Below, piece after piece: positions 45,713 to 58,550 of a DNA stretch of 64,000 bases (position 1 is its first letter; every line of letters begins with the position of its first letter). Origin of the DNA: Hyperoodon ampullatus (lineage: Eukaryota; Chordata; Mammalia; Artiodactyla; Ziphiidae). A program made the position numbers and the translations under genes. Location: positions 33,575,574 to 33,639,573 of the forward strand of contig OX457070.1 of assembly GCA_949752795.1 (NCBI GenBank), written 5' to 3'. Under the pieces are notes generated by a model. It did not search any database. It had not been told where the DNA came from and saw nothing but the letters and a program-made list of their open reading frames with translations.

Positions 45713-48700
45713 GAGGTTTATTGAAATATAAACATTTGAGAACATGTAAGATAGAAAATAACCACAACATATACAGACACTTGCTGCAAGAGGACTTCTG
45801 AGGTATTTATCCACTGCCTAGGCTATCCATGTGCTATCACATTTTTTCCTGGTTAAATACAAGTAAGATGGGGAGGGGGAGGGGACAGGGTGGCCCTGGC
45901 CAGTGGCTGCCATGTGACCTCAGGGCTGCACTGTCAGGAGAGCTCCTCTTGGCCCAGGGCCCCATTCTGGGGGCACCTGCTGGCACTCCCACCCTCAGAC
46001 TTTCAGGCTGAGACCTTGCTATTGCCCTTGTGGGCAGCAAGGGCTTGCTGAGAGGGCAAGCTGGGCAAGCTGTGAGATCCGCATCCTTTTAAGCAGGTGG
46101 GTTAGTTTAAGCTGGCCTCTTAGATCCAGGGTCGGGAGCATAGCTCTGCCCTAACAAGCCCTGAGTCTTGATCCACCAGCACTGCCCAGCTTTCCTTCCA
46201 CTCCACTCTCTCCTCTGTCTGCTTTCATTACTGGGCAGTTTTCTCGTTTAGCTGTTATCAATTCATTCTTTGTACAATTTTGGAGCTTCAAGGACTGAAC
46301 TAGTTTAAGCCCTGCATTTTCTAGACAAGGAAATTGCAGCACCAAGAAGGGACTCTGCAGCCCGAGGTCACATAGCTAGTGGTGAAGCCAGGCCCAACCT
46401 ATTGCCTCCCAACAGAATAAATTTGCAGGATTTCTAACCCCAGTCATGTGTGCTGCATACGTAGGCAGATGATTAAAGAGTACTGTCGGGAGTTCTCAGA
46501 AGAGATTTCTATTTCCACAGCTGAATACCTGTAGAGCCATCTGACAAATAGAGGTGACTACCATTGTCTTGCATATGTTTTTAGTGACCAACAGCAATCA
46601 AGATGAGTGGTAGACTCCTCTTCTGAAGACTGTCCCTGCAATTATACAGCATTTGAGTGGCTTCAGGTCTAATTCTGGCCTGAAGTTAGGAAGACAACAG
46701 ATTGGACTGAGCTAGGCTGATGGCAGATTTGGGTCTAGTATGCTCAGTCTGTGCCATGATCCTCATGATAACAAGTGTACCTTGAGGAATAAGCCGTCCA
46801 ACCTTAAGCAAATTTCAAGCAAAGACCTCACTGTTCAGCCTGGCAGATGTTAATAAGTACATAAAGAGTCACCCCTTAGGCACTCCCTATGTGTGTGTAT
46901 GGGGACAGAGATAGAGAGAAAGAGTGTCTTTCCAGGTCTTGAAGCAACTTCATCCCTTGAACTTAAAGTCCCACCCCTAGGTAGGTTTGGTTTCTGTCTG
47001 CAGCCCAGGTCTCTGAGGCCAGGCCCTGTTGCCCTGTTTGCTCTCCAGGCTGGAAGCAAAAGTGATCTGCTGGACGCCTGGCCTGCAGCTCGGCCATAGA
47101 CCCAGAACCCTGAATGCTCTTACCTATTCCTTGCTAATCAAGTCCATGGTTCCTTCTGTAATTTCCCAGGGTGACATTCCCATATTTCTGATGTATTTCA
47201 GACTCCTTCTTCCTCTTTTATCAGTCTTGTTTGTGTAACATCCTGTGCTGAAAAATTCAGACTATCTAGCCTAAATCGACCTAGTAGCTCATTCCCGTTT
47301 TCCTCCACACAGGCCAGGAACAAAATTTGTGGATGCATTATTAATATAGCCATACAGAGTGCCCCACACCAAATGGGCACCGGGTGAATGTGAGTTCCCG
47401 TTGCCTTTCCCTAAAGAAACCTGGCTGAATCCACAAGCCAAGCTCTGAAAGGCCCTCATATCATAGGGACTATTATTAAAAAAAAAAAAAAAAAAAGATC
47501 TGCTTAGCTTAACAGCTCATATGCATTTAATCATCGCAGGTCTTCTGGCTCTGGCCGAGCTGAACATCCCCAAATTAACCGTGAGCTTTGGAGAAAGCCT
47601 TACTTTACCCCTGTGCTAGACAGTTACACTTTAAGGAAGACAGCTGAAAACTGACTTGGCTTCAAGTGCGATTTGTCACTCTGCGTGCCATCTCTGATAT
47701 CCTCTGCTTCCCTCCTCTTTCTTGACCAGCTGTAGTCCATTGACCAGCCGTAGTCCAGCGCTCATCCTTCACTTTAGTATTTAACACAGGCGGTTTTCTA
47801 TTGGATTGACATCGCAAAGATGTTTGATGTATGCCAGGAAGGCAAGTGACCACCAGAAAAACTGGGTGTCTAAGTACACCCCAGATTTCATCTCTGTCAG
47901 AGCAGCTGGCTAAGACTTTTTTTTTTGATAAGAGAACTAACCGAAGGCAGTTAGAATGGTTTCTTTTGTTCAAATTTCCTCTCCCAGAGACCAGTCCCAG
48001 GAGTCCCTTCACCTGCATTATCCATTAATACTGTGGGTTTATTTTCCCCAAATAAACAAGCGTTCCTGCCAAAGAAAATAGGCAGCACGATTGGATGCGG
48101 GGATGAGTCTTGGGACCTGCCTTTGAGGTGTGTTCTACATTTTTCTGGGTTGGCCTCCAGTCTCCTTACAGGACTCCTGCTGGCAGGGGCAGTGTTGCAG
48201 CAGCCGTTGTTTCTGAAGGCCCCTTGTGCTGTATGAATCCTGCCCATGGCTGTCCAGCCCTCTTGAAAGCATCCTTCATTTCTTTTTGCTCAGTTTCCTA
48301 AAGGCCTCTTCCAGATCATCTTTCACCTCTTGCTTGAGGCTCTGGGGACACATGTGGTTTCGACATAATGCACAGATGTGACTTGGGGGAGGGAAATTAC
48401 AGCTGTGGAATCACATCAGCCGCGGTCACTGGACTCTGAAATAGGGGAGGTCAGGAAGGAGGGAAGGCGGAAAGACCAACAGGCAACCTCAGGCTCTGTA
48501 GATTTCTCCACCTACCATGAGACTGTGAGCACTGTGGTGTGTGTTTTGCATTGTAAGGAAGGCATGAACTACACAGCTCATGTGGACCAAATCACCATAA
48601 ATAATGCTTGTGTATCTGAGTCTAAATTGAGATATCAAGCAGAATAAGGGAGCAACGACCAGAACTTCTATAGGGAAAAGACCTGGTTCTTTATCCACCC

Positions 48701-48713
48701 AGACGTTAATCAC
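45711..48713. other. Unassigned sequence, no gene seen
   Basis: Repeat-poor apart from a weak reverse MIR trace near 46.3-46.4 kb and an A run at 47476-47496. Open frames of up to 118 codons carry no domain I know. Confidence 0.4.
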
Positions 48714-48883
48714 CAGGGGTCGAAAAACTTTTTCTGTAAAGGTCTGGATAGTAAATATTTTCACCTTTGGGGGCCACATGGTTTCTGTCACAACGGCTCA
48801 ATTCTGCGTTCGTAGCTCTCAAGTGGCCACAGACGATAGGCCACAGACCAGTGTGGTGGCTGGCCGTGATTTGCCCACCCCTG
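48714..48883 (+). mobile_element. MER20-like hAT DNA transposon
   Basis: Starts 'caggggtcgaaaaacttttt' and 'ctgtaaaggtctggatagta', and ends 'tttgcccacccctg', giving the imperfect inverted ends of MER20. It is shorter than the family consensus as I recall it, so probably deleted inside. Confidence 0.85.
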
Positions 48884-48934
48884 ACCATCTAAATTCATAA
48901 AACTTGCAAACGTCCTCATGGTGGTTGTTTGCAT

Positions 48935-49178
48935 AAATAAATGAGTGCTCCGTATGTGGCCAGGCCCTGTACTAAGTACTTATTGTGAATGATCACATTT
49001 ATCCCATTCAGAACAATTCTCTGAGGTGATTAATAGTATTATGCCCATTGTACAGACAAAGAAGCAAATGTAACTTTAGAGAAGTTACATAACATAGCTA
49101 AGGGCCAGGCTGGATTTTGAACCAAGATAGCTTAACTCCAGGCTCAAGCTCTTTACCAGTACACAGCACAGCCTACGG
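48935..49178 (-). repeat. MIR SINE, near full length
   Basis: 'gccaggccctgtactaagta', 'ttatgcccattgtacagaca' and 'gctggattttgaaccaagat' in reverse MIR order. Confidence 0.9.
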
Positions 49179-50391
49179 TACCTACATCATTGGCATTCAC
49201 ATTTGCTTTTATGCTTTTAGATCTTGACATTAACCAGTATTTGGACTTTAGCCACCCTCCCCCCCCCAAAATACATGCAAACAGATAGTTGCTGAAAACT
49301 CTTGTCTAAATTAATACATGGCAAGAATGAAAAAAATAAGAGTCCTTTAGCGAGTTATAAGAAATCGGAAGCCATGTTCTGCTGTGCTTCCCAGGGAGTT
49401 CGGCTTCTTACCACCCAAGGATCAGTGCTGGGAGATGAATATTTAAAGGCCTAGGGAATTCAGAAGCCAGAGACCTCCAGGCTGATTTTCACGTTCCAAG
49501 ACCCAGTGCTCTGAGGCTGGCAAGGTGGAGCTGGGCCCGGGCAGCTCTTCTGGATGGCCTCAGCCAGGGCCTACCCGCTCTTAACAGAAACACCAACACC
49601 AGCATGAGCTGTCAACCTGCTGTGCCCAGGTGCAAGGGTCCTCGACTGGCACTGATGGTGGCGAGGCCATTGTAGCGTGGTCAGGGGAGACTGCTGGTGG
49701 TCATCAGTGTGCAAGTCAGCCAAATAGAAATCTCCATTACAAATGGCAGAAATCAAGTCTGCATGTCTTTTGTTCTTATAATAAGTGAGGTGTGTTCTGA
49801 AGAAAACTTAGAGTAAAAGATCAGGAAAAAAAGCATTCCGTAACCCATTACCTACAGCAGTAGTTCCCAAAGTGCTTTCTTCAGCTCATAGGGATGGTAA
49901 TGGGTGAGGGGTTGCTGTTGCCAGATGAGCTTGTGAAATGCAACACTAAACAAACGGCATTCTCAAGGATGGAGTATGTTGTTTTCCCAAAATGTTTGTT
50001 CAGGGGGTTTTGGTTTTGTTTTGTTTTTGGAGCCTCTTATAAAATTGTTTGCAAGGAACACCCTTTGAGGAACCCTAACTCAGAGGCTTTCCTAACGTTA
50101 CATTTCCTTATGGTCTAAGATTTATTTTTTTTTAAATGAGTGAGGGAAGCAGCAGCAAAACTATGGTGGCTATTAAATCCATAAAAATCTTTTTTTTCTT
50201 TGTTTTTGTAACAGGGATTGTGTATTTTCTTGTGTTTCTGTGTTTATTTTGAAACTCGCAACTTTTCTGTAAGTGAGAAATGAATAGTGTGAAGGACTCC
50301 TCTATAGCCAATTCCCCATTTGTTAACATTTTACCGTATTTGCCATATTCTCATTCCTTTTCTCTGTGTGTATGTACATTATTATTGCTAT
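49179..50391. other. Unassigned sequence
   Basis: Near 50.3 kb there is a loose old-L1 look (ccatttgttaacattttacc). No exon seen. Confidence 0.4.
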
Positions 50392-50404
50392 TACTCTTGT
50401 ATTT

Positions 50405-50601
50405 AAAAAAAATATTTGGCTGCGCCAGGTCTTAGTTGCAGCTCGCAGCCTCCTTAGTTGCGGCTCACTGGCTTCTTAGTTGTGGCATGTGAACTCCTGG
50501 TTGTGGCATGTGGGATCTAGTTCCCTGACCAGGGATTGAACCCGGGGCCCCCCTGCATTGGGAGTGCGGAGTCTTAAGCACTGTGCCACCAGGGAAGTCC
50601 C
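50405..50601 (-). mobile_element. Oldest, short CHR-related SINE
   Basis: Duplication 'tactcttgtattt' (50392-50404 and 50602-50614). The body is diverged and has a simple set of 'ttagttgtggc' units, different from all other copies here. Confidence 0.92.
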
Positions 50602-50614
50602 TACTCTTGTATTT

Positions 50615-51136
50615 TTAATTAGTGAAATATGAGTTATACAGTTCTTTAATGAAGTATGGATTTATTTCTTAAATACAGAAACTCAAATTAGGCTAGAAGT
50701 TCATTAATTCCTCCCATTTCTACCTGTTGCATTAAGGTCATTTATACTTTGCAAGTGTGTGGAAGTTTATTTTTAAATTTCAGGGGGACATTTTGATAAG
50801 CCTGTAGCTTACAGTCCGATTGAGGAAAGAATCTGTCAAAACCAAGGAAGGCTTCAGTTCCGGCCCACACAGTCCTGAACAGTCTGGATTCTTGAGGGTC
50901 ACTTGATGTGCTGTGAGGACCATCACAACCGTTTGCAGCCAGTTTGCAGCCCTGTTTGCCCAGTCCTTTGAGGCTGGTTGGCTGGTGGCTGAGGTGGGAG
51001 TCTCGACCTGACACTCCTTTCCTTCGGTGGGTGTCAGCCCTAAAGGGAGAAGTCCTGAGGCCCTAGGCTTTCATAGGACCTCTGTATTTCCAGTGCCCTG
51101 TGATGACTTGTCACACTCTGAGAGCATACCTACCAA
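50615..51136. other. Unassigned sequence
   Basis: No feature recognised. Confidence 0.4.
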
Positions 51137-51151
51137 CACAGATGGCTTTTT

Positions 51152-51357
51152 TTTTTTTTTTTTTGCGGTACGCGGGCCTCTCACTGTTGTGGCCTCTCCC
51201 GTTGCGGAGCACAGGCTCCGGACGCGCAGGCTCAGCGGCCATGGCTCACGGGCCCAGCCGCTCCGCGGTATGTGGGATCTTCCCGGACCGGGGCACGAAC
51301 CCCGTGTCCCCTGCATCGGCAGGCGGACTCTCAACCACTGCGCCACCAGGGAAGCCC
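51152..51357 (-). mobile_element. Short-form SINE
   Basis: Duplication of at least 14 bases, 'cacagatggcttttt' (51137 and 51358). One of the least diverged copies. Confidence 0.96.
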
Positions 51358-51372
51358 CACAGATGGCTTTTT

Positions 51373-51924
51373 AAACATCTAGTTTCAACAGTGATTTCCT
51401 TTAACATACATTGGAGCTTCCATATATGGGGTTTCTCTTGGCCATAAAATCAAAGTTGTTTTCCTCCTTCAGGTGGTTTAAGTAATCCAATTTGAGCATA
51501 AAGCGAGTCGTGCAAACGCCCTGCCACCTCCCAGTGAGGTTTGTTGGTGTGAGAGGACTTGGATGGGACTTCTATAATCCCTCATGGAACCTTTCCAAAA
51601 CCATATAAGGAAGCTGGAAAGAGTCACCCATCCCTCATATTGTCAACATTGAGCTCACGAGTGAAGTCCTCAAAGAAAGCCTGTGGAACAACCACCAGAC
51701 AGTCTTGGGAGGAGAGGGCACCAGGCATTGATTGGTCCAGGGGGTGGGTGCACCCTCACAGTGGCCTCGGACACGTGTATCGTACCTTCCAGCTGGCACA
51801 CCCCCACACCCCCAGGGCCGCTTGGTTGCCCTGTGTGAATGATGCCCCCATTCACACGTATGGTGAGTTCCCACCTAACTAGAAAATTGCCTTGTGTCGG
51901 TACGATTAGCCTATAGGACTGAAT
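51373..51924. other. Unassigned sequence
   Basis: No feature recognised. The 107-codon plus-strand frame at 51559-51882 has no known domain. Confidence 0.4.
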
Positions 51925-52215
51925 TTTTTTTTTTAATTTTTAGAAATATTTTGTTGTGAAAACTGTTGAAGCTACTCAAACGAAGAGGGAATAATATAGC
52001 CGGTTCCCATATACTTACTACACAGATGCAACAGTTATCAAGATTTTGTCACATTTCTTTAAACTTCCCTTTTTGGGGGCAAAAATATTTCATAACAAAT
52101 TCCAGATATTATAGCATTTCATCCCTAGCATACTTTTTCTTAAAAGTAGGCACTTTATAAACCCAATGCCACTGTCCCACCTAACAGAATTACTCCAGGG
52201 ACAAAATTTTGATGT
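51925..52215 (-). mobile_element. Possible ancient L1 fragment
   Basis: 'cccatatacttactacacag', 'caacagttatcaagattttg' and 'cataacaaattccagatatt' resemble a reverse old L1 region. Confidence 0.5.
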
Positions 52216-54506
52216 GTATTATTTTTTTTTAAACAAAGTTCCTGCAACTAGGTAACCTTACAACATAAGAATCAACATGCTGATTTCACTGATAGTTTAA
52301 AAGAGGAGGGAGGGTCCTTGCTTTCAACTCTGAACAAAATTATTTGGGGATGGGGGTGGGTAAACAACTTGCACTTGTGGTTCTATAGACTGTAATCTGG
52401 GGTATTGAGCCATGCCATTTGCTCCCTGTGCATTTCAAAGTATCATCAATGACTGATCATCATAACTTACAGGAATATTTTTTAAACAACATTTTAATTG
52501 GAAAAAGCATCTGTCAGCTGTCAGACTTCCAGCTTCCACTTTTGAGAAGCAGGATGTTGAATGTGAGTAATGACACAACAGGCCTATAAAATGCGGACTA
52601 ACCCTCAGATGACTCATCCAGTGCGATGCGGTATATTTGTCAAGGAGACTGAATCATATATGGGGGAAACCACTTCTCAAGCAGCCAGCTGGTTCTCAGG
52701 TCCGCAAGAGCCGATCCATTTTTATCGGAAGCTCTATAGTAGTAATAATGCTAATACGCAGCACTTGGGCTCTACAATGTAGAGGAAATGGCATCGCCCG
52801 CCAGGTATGTGCTTGCTGTTTATATGAACTTCATTTTCTTGTGGTTCTCTTCTGCCTAACCTTTCTGGCGTTTGCTTTTAACATTTTTTAAGGGAGGGGA
52901 AAAAATTATTCTAATTGTGCAGAACTGAAGCATGTGTGTGTGTGTATGTGTGCACCCATGTGCGAGGACAGATAGGTAACCACTGGTCTTTTGATTGACA
53001 CAGAGCTCTTGTCCACTCATGTTCCTTTCTGGAAACAGATTTCTCCTTAGATGTTCAGATATAAGTGGTGTTAACGCATCCCTTTTATTAAGCCCTGAGT
53101 TTAAAATATGCTGCCTAGGAAACAGCAGAGGTGGTATACCTTTTTGGGGGGGAGTGGGGTAGCTTAAAACTTTTAAAAAAATGAATAAGCAGAGATGAAC
53201 TAAGGAGGTGGTCTAATGGTAACTATTTTATTTATTATGTTGGATTTTTTTTTCAATATTGTGCTTTGTCCTACCCCTCCAAGATGGATGACTTAATGCC
53301 AGAAAGCTTTATTCCCCTACTAAGTGACTATTTTTTTGCAAATCATAATTTGCTCATACTGAATTCATGCCTTAACTTTTCCTAGGTGGGAGAAAGTGTG
53401 GTGGAGATTTGGTAACAACATTTAATTATAGCTTTCACATGATCTGAAGGATTGTTTCTGCATAATTGGGAGGCTGTGTCGCCTGTCTGACCCTCTCTTC
53501 GCTCACTAAATTTAAACAATGCCTGGCTAGTTAAGGCACATATCTTGTTTATTTGAGTGTATTAAACATTCCTCCAAGTGTTGACAGTCCATTCAGCGTC
53601 TCCTCATGTTTTTTAAAAATACTTTTTGTATCCTACTTGTTAGGGACAGATGCTATAGTTAGTTTATAGCAGTGCTATTTATGCTTTTCTGGTCTGTCTG
53701 TCCAAAATGGCTGGGTCAGGACCTGTAACACAATTGCCCACAAATTTGCCTAAGATTTAGCATTTGTGGAGCAGCCCTGTCTGTGGTGGTAAATTTTGTT
53801 ATCACTCAGAGAGCATTAAACAAATCTGAGGTTACCAAGCTGGAAAAACAGGCAGTCTTTTTTTCTCTTCCCCTTTCTTGTAAAGCCCATAATAATGACT
53901 TGTTTTCCTTGAGGTATATGTATTCTAAACTGTCAGTAAATGTATTAAATTTACTTACTAAAATGCATTCAGCAATTCCGATGATATGGTGAGCCAGCAT
54001 GAAATGAGTTTGTTTGGTGTGTTTCTGTTTGTTTTGTACATTAAGGGGTACACAATTTTAGAATGGCCAATTTGTTTTTGGAGACAGGACCATCTCCAAA
54101 TTTCATTAATTTTGCATTCTATAAATGAAAGCCACCTGTTAGGCTGTAACATGCTAATTATGGTAGAGGACAATAATGTGGAAGAACAGTATTTGAAATA
54201 TGTGGGAGTTTTGCTAAGAATTTTCCTGCCCACATCTGTACTGCTTATTTTTATATGTGTGTGTGTACACACGCATATATAGTGAATATTTAATAATAGC
54301 ACTTGGCGATATTAAAAAGATACTTCAGATTCAAAGTGAGAGTCCTTTTCATTCCTTCTCATTAACATTTTTTTTTTTAAGTCATGGAAGAAAAGCTACT
54401 TTAGAAATGTAGCTTGAACTAAAGCCTGAATTTTGCCATCTTACAGTGAATGGGGGTCTCTTGGAGCTTTGGTGGAGGCCACACTCAGCTCAGGGCTCAT
54501 TTTGTC
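52216..54506. other. Repeat-poor AT-rich sequence, possible conserved non-coding DNA
   Basis: No repeat is recognised across more than 2 kb. 53.37-53.58 and 54.0-54.25 kb are rich in homeodomain-like cores such as 'catgctaattatgg' and 'catttaattatagc'. No exon supported. Confidence 0.4.
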
Positions 54507-54519
54507 AAAAGTCATCAGA

Positions 54520-54729
54520 GGGCTTCCCTGGTGGCGCAGTGGTTGAGAGTCCGCCTGCCGATGCAGGGGACATGGGTTCGTGCCCTGGTCTAGGAAGATC
54601 CCACATGCCGCGGAGCGGCTGGGCCCGTGAGCCATGGCCGCTGAGCCTGTGCGTCCGGAGCCTGTGCTCCGCAACGGGAGAGGCCACAACAGTGAGAGGC
54701 CCGCGTACCGCAAAAAAAAAAAAAAAAAA
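54520..54729 (+). mobile_element. Short-form SINE, plus member of a tail-to-tail pair
   Basis: Duplication 'aaaagtcatcaga' (54507-54519 and 54730-54742). Confidence 0.96.
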
Positions 54730-54816
54730 AAAAGTCATCAGAAAAATAATGTGACTAAATAATGTGAATTAAGGGGAGATGAGCTAATTTGCCCTGATTT
54801 CGCTAAAATCTTAGGT

Positions 54817-55034
54817 GTTTTTTTTTTTTTTTTTTTTTTTTTGTGGTACGCGGTCCTCTCACTGTTGTGGCCTCTCCCGTTGCGGAGCACAGGCTCCGGA
54901 CGCTCAGGCTCAGCGGCCATGGCTCACGGGCCCAGCCGCTCCGCGGCATGTGGGATCTTCCCGGACCAGGACACGAACCCATGTCCCCTGCATCGGCAGG
55001 CAGACTCTCAACCACTGCAGCACCAGGGAAGCCC
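54817..55034 (-). mobile_element. Short-form SINE, minus member of a tail-to-tail pair
   Basis: Duplication 'aaatcttaggt' (54806-54816 and 55035-55045). Complementary to the copy 87 bases to the left. Confidence 0.96.
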
Positions 55035-55045
55035 AAATCTTAGGT

Positions 55046-57358
55046 TTTGATGTCTTTTTTTCCTTGAGGCCTACAGAAAGTATTACAGGCAGGTATATAA
55101 AAACATTTCATTTAAAGTTCTTGATTTATTGGCGTTTTTCTATGTCTGTGAAAAGGCCTTAGTCTCCTGTGATTGGTGCAGTTGAGACTAACTCAGGTCC
55201 TGTCCGCATTATTTCAGGGCAGCGTGATTTCTTTCGGCTTTGGTTACTTTTCACTCTCAGGGCATATTGATCTCTGTCATCCGCGATGATAGTCACCCCT
55301 GGGGTTGTGGCAGCCTTTGGGAGCCCCTTGGATGTTAAGCCCCAAGAGCCTCAGTCCAGAGTGACCACGTGGTTTTCAGATTCCTTCTTTTCCTTTTGAG
55401 GGAGCGGGGATACAGAGCGCAGTCGGTACCGTGGGTCTCCCCTCATTCAACTTGGAAGCGATTGATAGATAGTGAGTGAGATGCTGCCCTTGTTCAGAGC
55501 TCTGCGCTGGGGAGTGTCAAATTTTAAAATGCTGTGATCCAGGCCCAGCCCTGTTCTTGCTTTCATTTCCTCTTCAGTGGGGATCCATCGTTATAGGCAA
55601 CAGTTTTTTTCCTCCTGGGTTTTTTATTCATGGATTAGCTGGAGCCACTGATTGTTCTTTGTAGAAGCAACTTTTAGCTCTCCCCTTCTGGTTCTTCAGA
55701 ATCTATCATTTCTTGGATGGCTCTCATATCAAAGAAAGAACTGCCCTACTCAAAAATTCATTTGATAGTTTCGGTGGCCGTGTCTTCTGAGCCAAGTAGA
55801 CCGAAAACCTGGGACAAAGGATTTTTTTCCCCTTCCTCCTTGCGGGGTGTGGCAGTCAGGGAGGGTGAATTCTGAAAGCTTAGAGTGTCCTGGATATTTT
55901 AGTGGCACAGATTAGTAAACACCAAGGACATTCTTTCCCAATCTTTGAGTTTTGAAGACCCCTCCCCTTTTTAGCATCGGCTAAAATTATATTCTAATGA
56001 CTCAAAGCTATAATGAATTCAGTAATCCTTTCAAAATACTGTACGTTATCTATCAACGTTTAAAAATACTTATTTGTATTTAGAGAGACCTGTTCAGTGA
56101 GTTTGCAGTCTGTTCTTCTGTACTTGGTGGATGATTTATGGATGTGTGGTTGTAACTGTAGCCCCCGGGGGAGAGCTGGACCTGTCTGTTGCCTGTTGTC
56201 TTTTGCCCACTGTTCTGCTGTTACACTGTCCTCCCCACGTCCGGGGTTTATGGCCACTCTGCCTACACAGTGGGTGGGATTAATAGCACTTATAGATAAA
56301 TCTTGTATCGTTATCTGGGAATATCAACTTTCTTGTGTGGCTCAGAAAAGCCAGAGACAGGTACAGAACAGCCTTAGGGCATCAACCCTGGCTCTTAAGG
56401 ACATGTGAACGGGGTGAATGACCGCTCTCTTATCAAACCAGTATGGACTCTTGTTAGTCTTGAGCATTCTTCCAGGTATAAGTTTGCTGACAACCTGTTT
56501 GCATTGTCATCTATGCCCAGATTGTTTTAGGACAGATGAGGGACATTTATGGAAGCCATGCCCATTCATAGTTGGATTCTCAATCACCAGCATTTCTTCG
56601 TGACTGATAATCACCAAAGAGCAAGCAAATGCCTTGGTGCCAGGATGGCACTTCAGCCCTCTTAGAAAGCTGCTGGCTTGCAGGACAGGCTGCCTTCCTT
56701 GAGCACCCTCTTGAGTGCAGCTCGGGGAGTTTGCTGCATTGTCTTCACAGAGCTCTGTGCAGGGAACCACAGCCAGATACTATCTCTTTCCAGATTTCAA
56801 CCCAAGAGATGACTTTTCATTTTCAGTGTTCATTCATAGAGTTGTAAAGATTTTCAGATTTGGGGACGTACAAGTTGGGTTTGGCTTTTTTGTGGTTTTC
56901 TTTTAAACACTTATTCCTTGTGCCCATCCAGTGGAAGAGATGGGTTGCCTGCCATTGCTCTGGCCCCGCGGGGCCTGCTGTTTGACTGGGCCTCTTGAAT
57001 TCCGTCAAATGGAGTATAGACAGCATGTGTCATAGAGGCTGCTTGGGAAGGGTAAGGAGCAAAATTAGTGTCTGTGGGTGGGCATGTGTTCTCATCACAT
57101 TGCCAAAGAACTGCAGTGTGCAAAATCTGGCAGGAACTCCTTCCAAAGAAAAAGAAAACAGCCCCTTTTTCTGCTTTGAAAAATACTAAAAAAACAAAAA
57201 CAAAAACAAAAAAAAACGCTAGCCCCCGTGTTGAAGAAATGGAACCATTAGAAAATCCTTGTGAGTGAGTGAGTGTGTGTGTGTGTTTTAAATAATTTTA
57301 AAAACTGAGGTTGGTATAGAAGAAATAAAAAGTTACTAACCATAAAAAATATTTTTAG
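55046..57358. other. Unassigned sequence, no gene seen
   Basis: Repeat-poor. A-rich run at 57.18-57.22 kb and a short GT run near 57.27 kb. No exon supported. Confidence 0.4.
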
Positions 57359-57403
57359 AGATTCTGTCACTTATAACTGTATTAGTGATAAGTGACAGAA
57401 TCT
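57359..57403. repeat. Perfect 16-bp inverted repeat (hairpin)
   Basis: 'agattctgtcacttat' at 57359-57374 is the exact reverse complement of 57388-57403, with a 13-base loop. Confidence 0.97.
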
Positions 57404-57405
57404 TT

Positions 57406-57737
57406 TTTTTAACATTTATTTATTTATTTTACAACTTTATTGGAGTATAATTGCTTCACAATGGTGTGTTAGTTTCTGCTTTATAACAAAGTGAATCAGT
57501 TATACATATACATCTGTTCCCATATCCCTTCCCTCTTGTGTCTCCCTCCCTCCCACCCTCCCTATCCCACCCTCCCTATCCCACCCCTGTAGGTGGTCAC
57601 AAAGCACCGAGCTGATCTCCCTGTGCTATGCGGCTGCTTCCCACTAGCTATCTATTTTACGTCTGGTAGTGTATATATGTCCATGCCTCTCTCTCGCTTT
57701 GTCACAGCTTACCCTTCCCCCTCCCCATATCCTCAAG
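57406..57737 (-). mobile_element. Severely 5'-truncated L1 3' end
   Basis: Same 3' type as at 15.0 kb. Exact duplication 'agtgacagaatcttt' (57391-57405 and 57738-57752) that overlaps the right hairpin arm. A 'ccaccctccctatc' block is tandemly doubled inside. Confidence 0.95.
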
Positions 57738-57753
57738 AGTGACAGAATCTTTT

Positions 57754-58029
57754 ATAGTTACCGTGAGAAGGTCTTGCAGTTTGTTAATCGTTCCTCACAA
57801 TATAGAAGAATATTTCTTAAATCAAAGCGTGGTTATAATGTATGTAGTTTGCACAATGGACATATGCTACATTCATAATTAGAGGAGAGTTTTGTGGGTT
57901 TTTTAAAATAGAGGTAATGTTTACTTAAGGACAATAGAAATGTTCTTTAGCCAAAGTCCCAAATTTATGAATTTGGGGTCCTTTTGAATATACCTATTTC
58001 AAGTGGCCCCTTTTTATTTCTCAAATTAA
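57754..58029. other. Unassigned sequence
   Basis: No feature recognised. Confidence 0.4.
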
Positions 58030-58550
58030 TTGACTTTGTGTGTGTGTGGCAAAAAACATAGCATAAAATTTACATCTTAACCATTTTTAAGTGTCCAGTG
58101 TATCAGTGTTAACTATATGTACGTTATTGTACAGCACATCTCTCAAACCTTTTCATCTTGAAAAACTGAAACTATACCCATTAAACAACTCCCATATCCC
58201 TCTATCCCAGTTCTTCACAACCACCATTCTACTTTCTGTTTCTATGAGTTTGACTACTTTAGATGATGGAATTTAAAAGTGAAATCACACAGTATTTGTC
58301 TTTTTGAACTGGCTTATTTCACTTAGCATAATGTCCTTAAAGTTCATCCATGTTGTAACATATGACAGGATTTCTTCCTTTTTTTAAAGCTGAAAAATAT
58401 TCTGTTGTATGTATTTTCTTTTTTCATCATCCCCTGATGGACATTTAGGTAATTTCCACCTCTTGGCTATTGTGAGTAATGCTTCAGTGAACGTGGATGT
58501 GAAATTAATTGCCTTTTGAAATAGGAGTTGACCTTCAATAAATGTGAGGG
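58030..58550 (-). mobile_element. Ancient L1 3' region
   Basis: 'acataaaatttacatctt'-like start, 'catctcaaacc'-like middle, then 'cttatttcacttagcataat' and 'gacatttaggtaatttccac' are reverse L1 ORF2 end and 3' UTR. More diverged than the L1 at 1.5-6.7 kb. Confidence 0.8.

Noticed and set aside
47476..47496. A run that might end a processed pseudogene
   Set aside because: No gene-like sequence upstream and no target-site duplication could be found.
57520..57590. Doubled pyrimidine block 'ccaccctccctatc' as a possible regulatory tract
   Set aside because: It is part of the L1 3' untranslated region, which is naturally pyrimidine-rich in this orientation.
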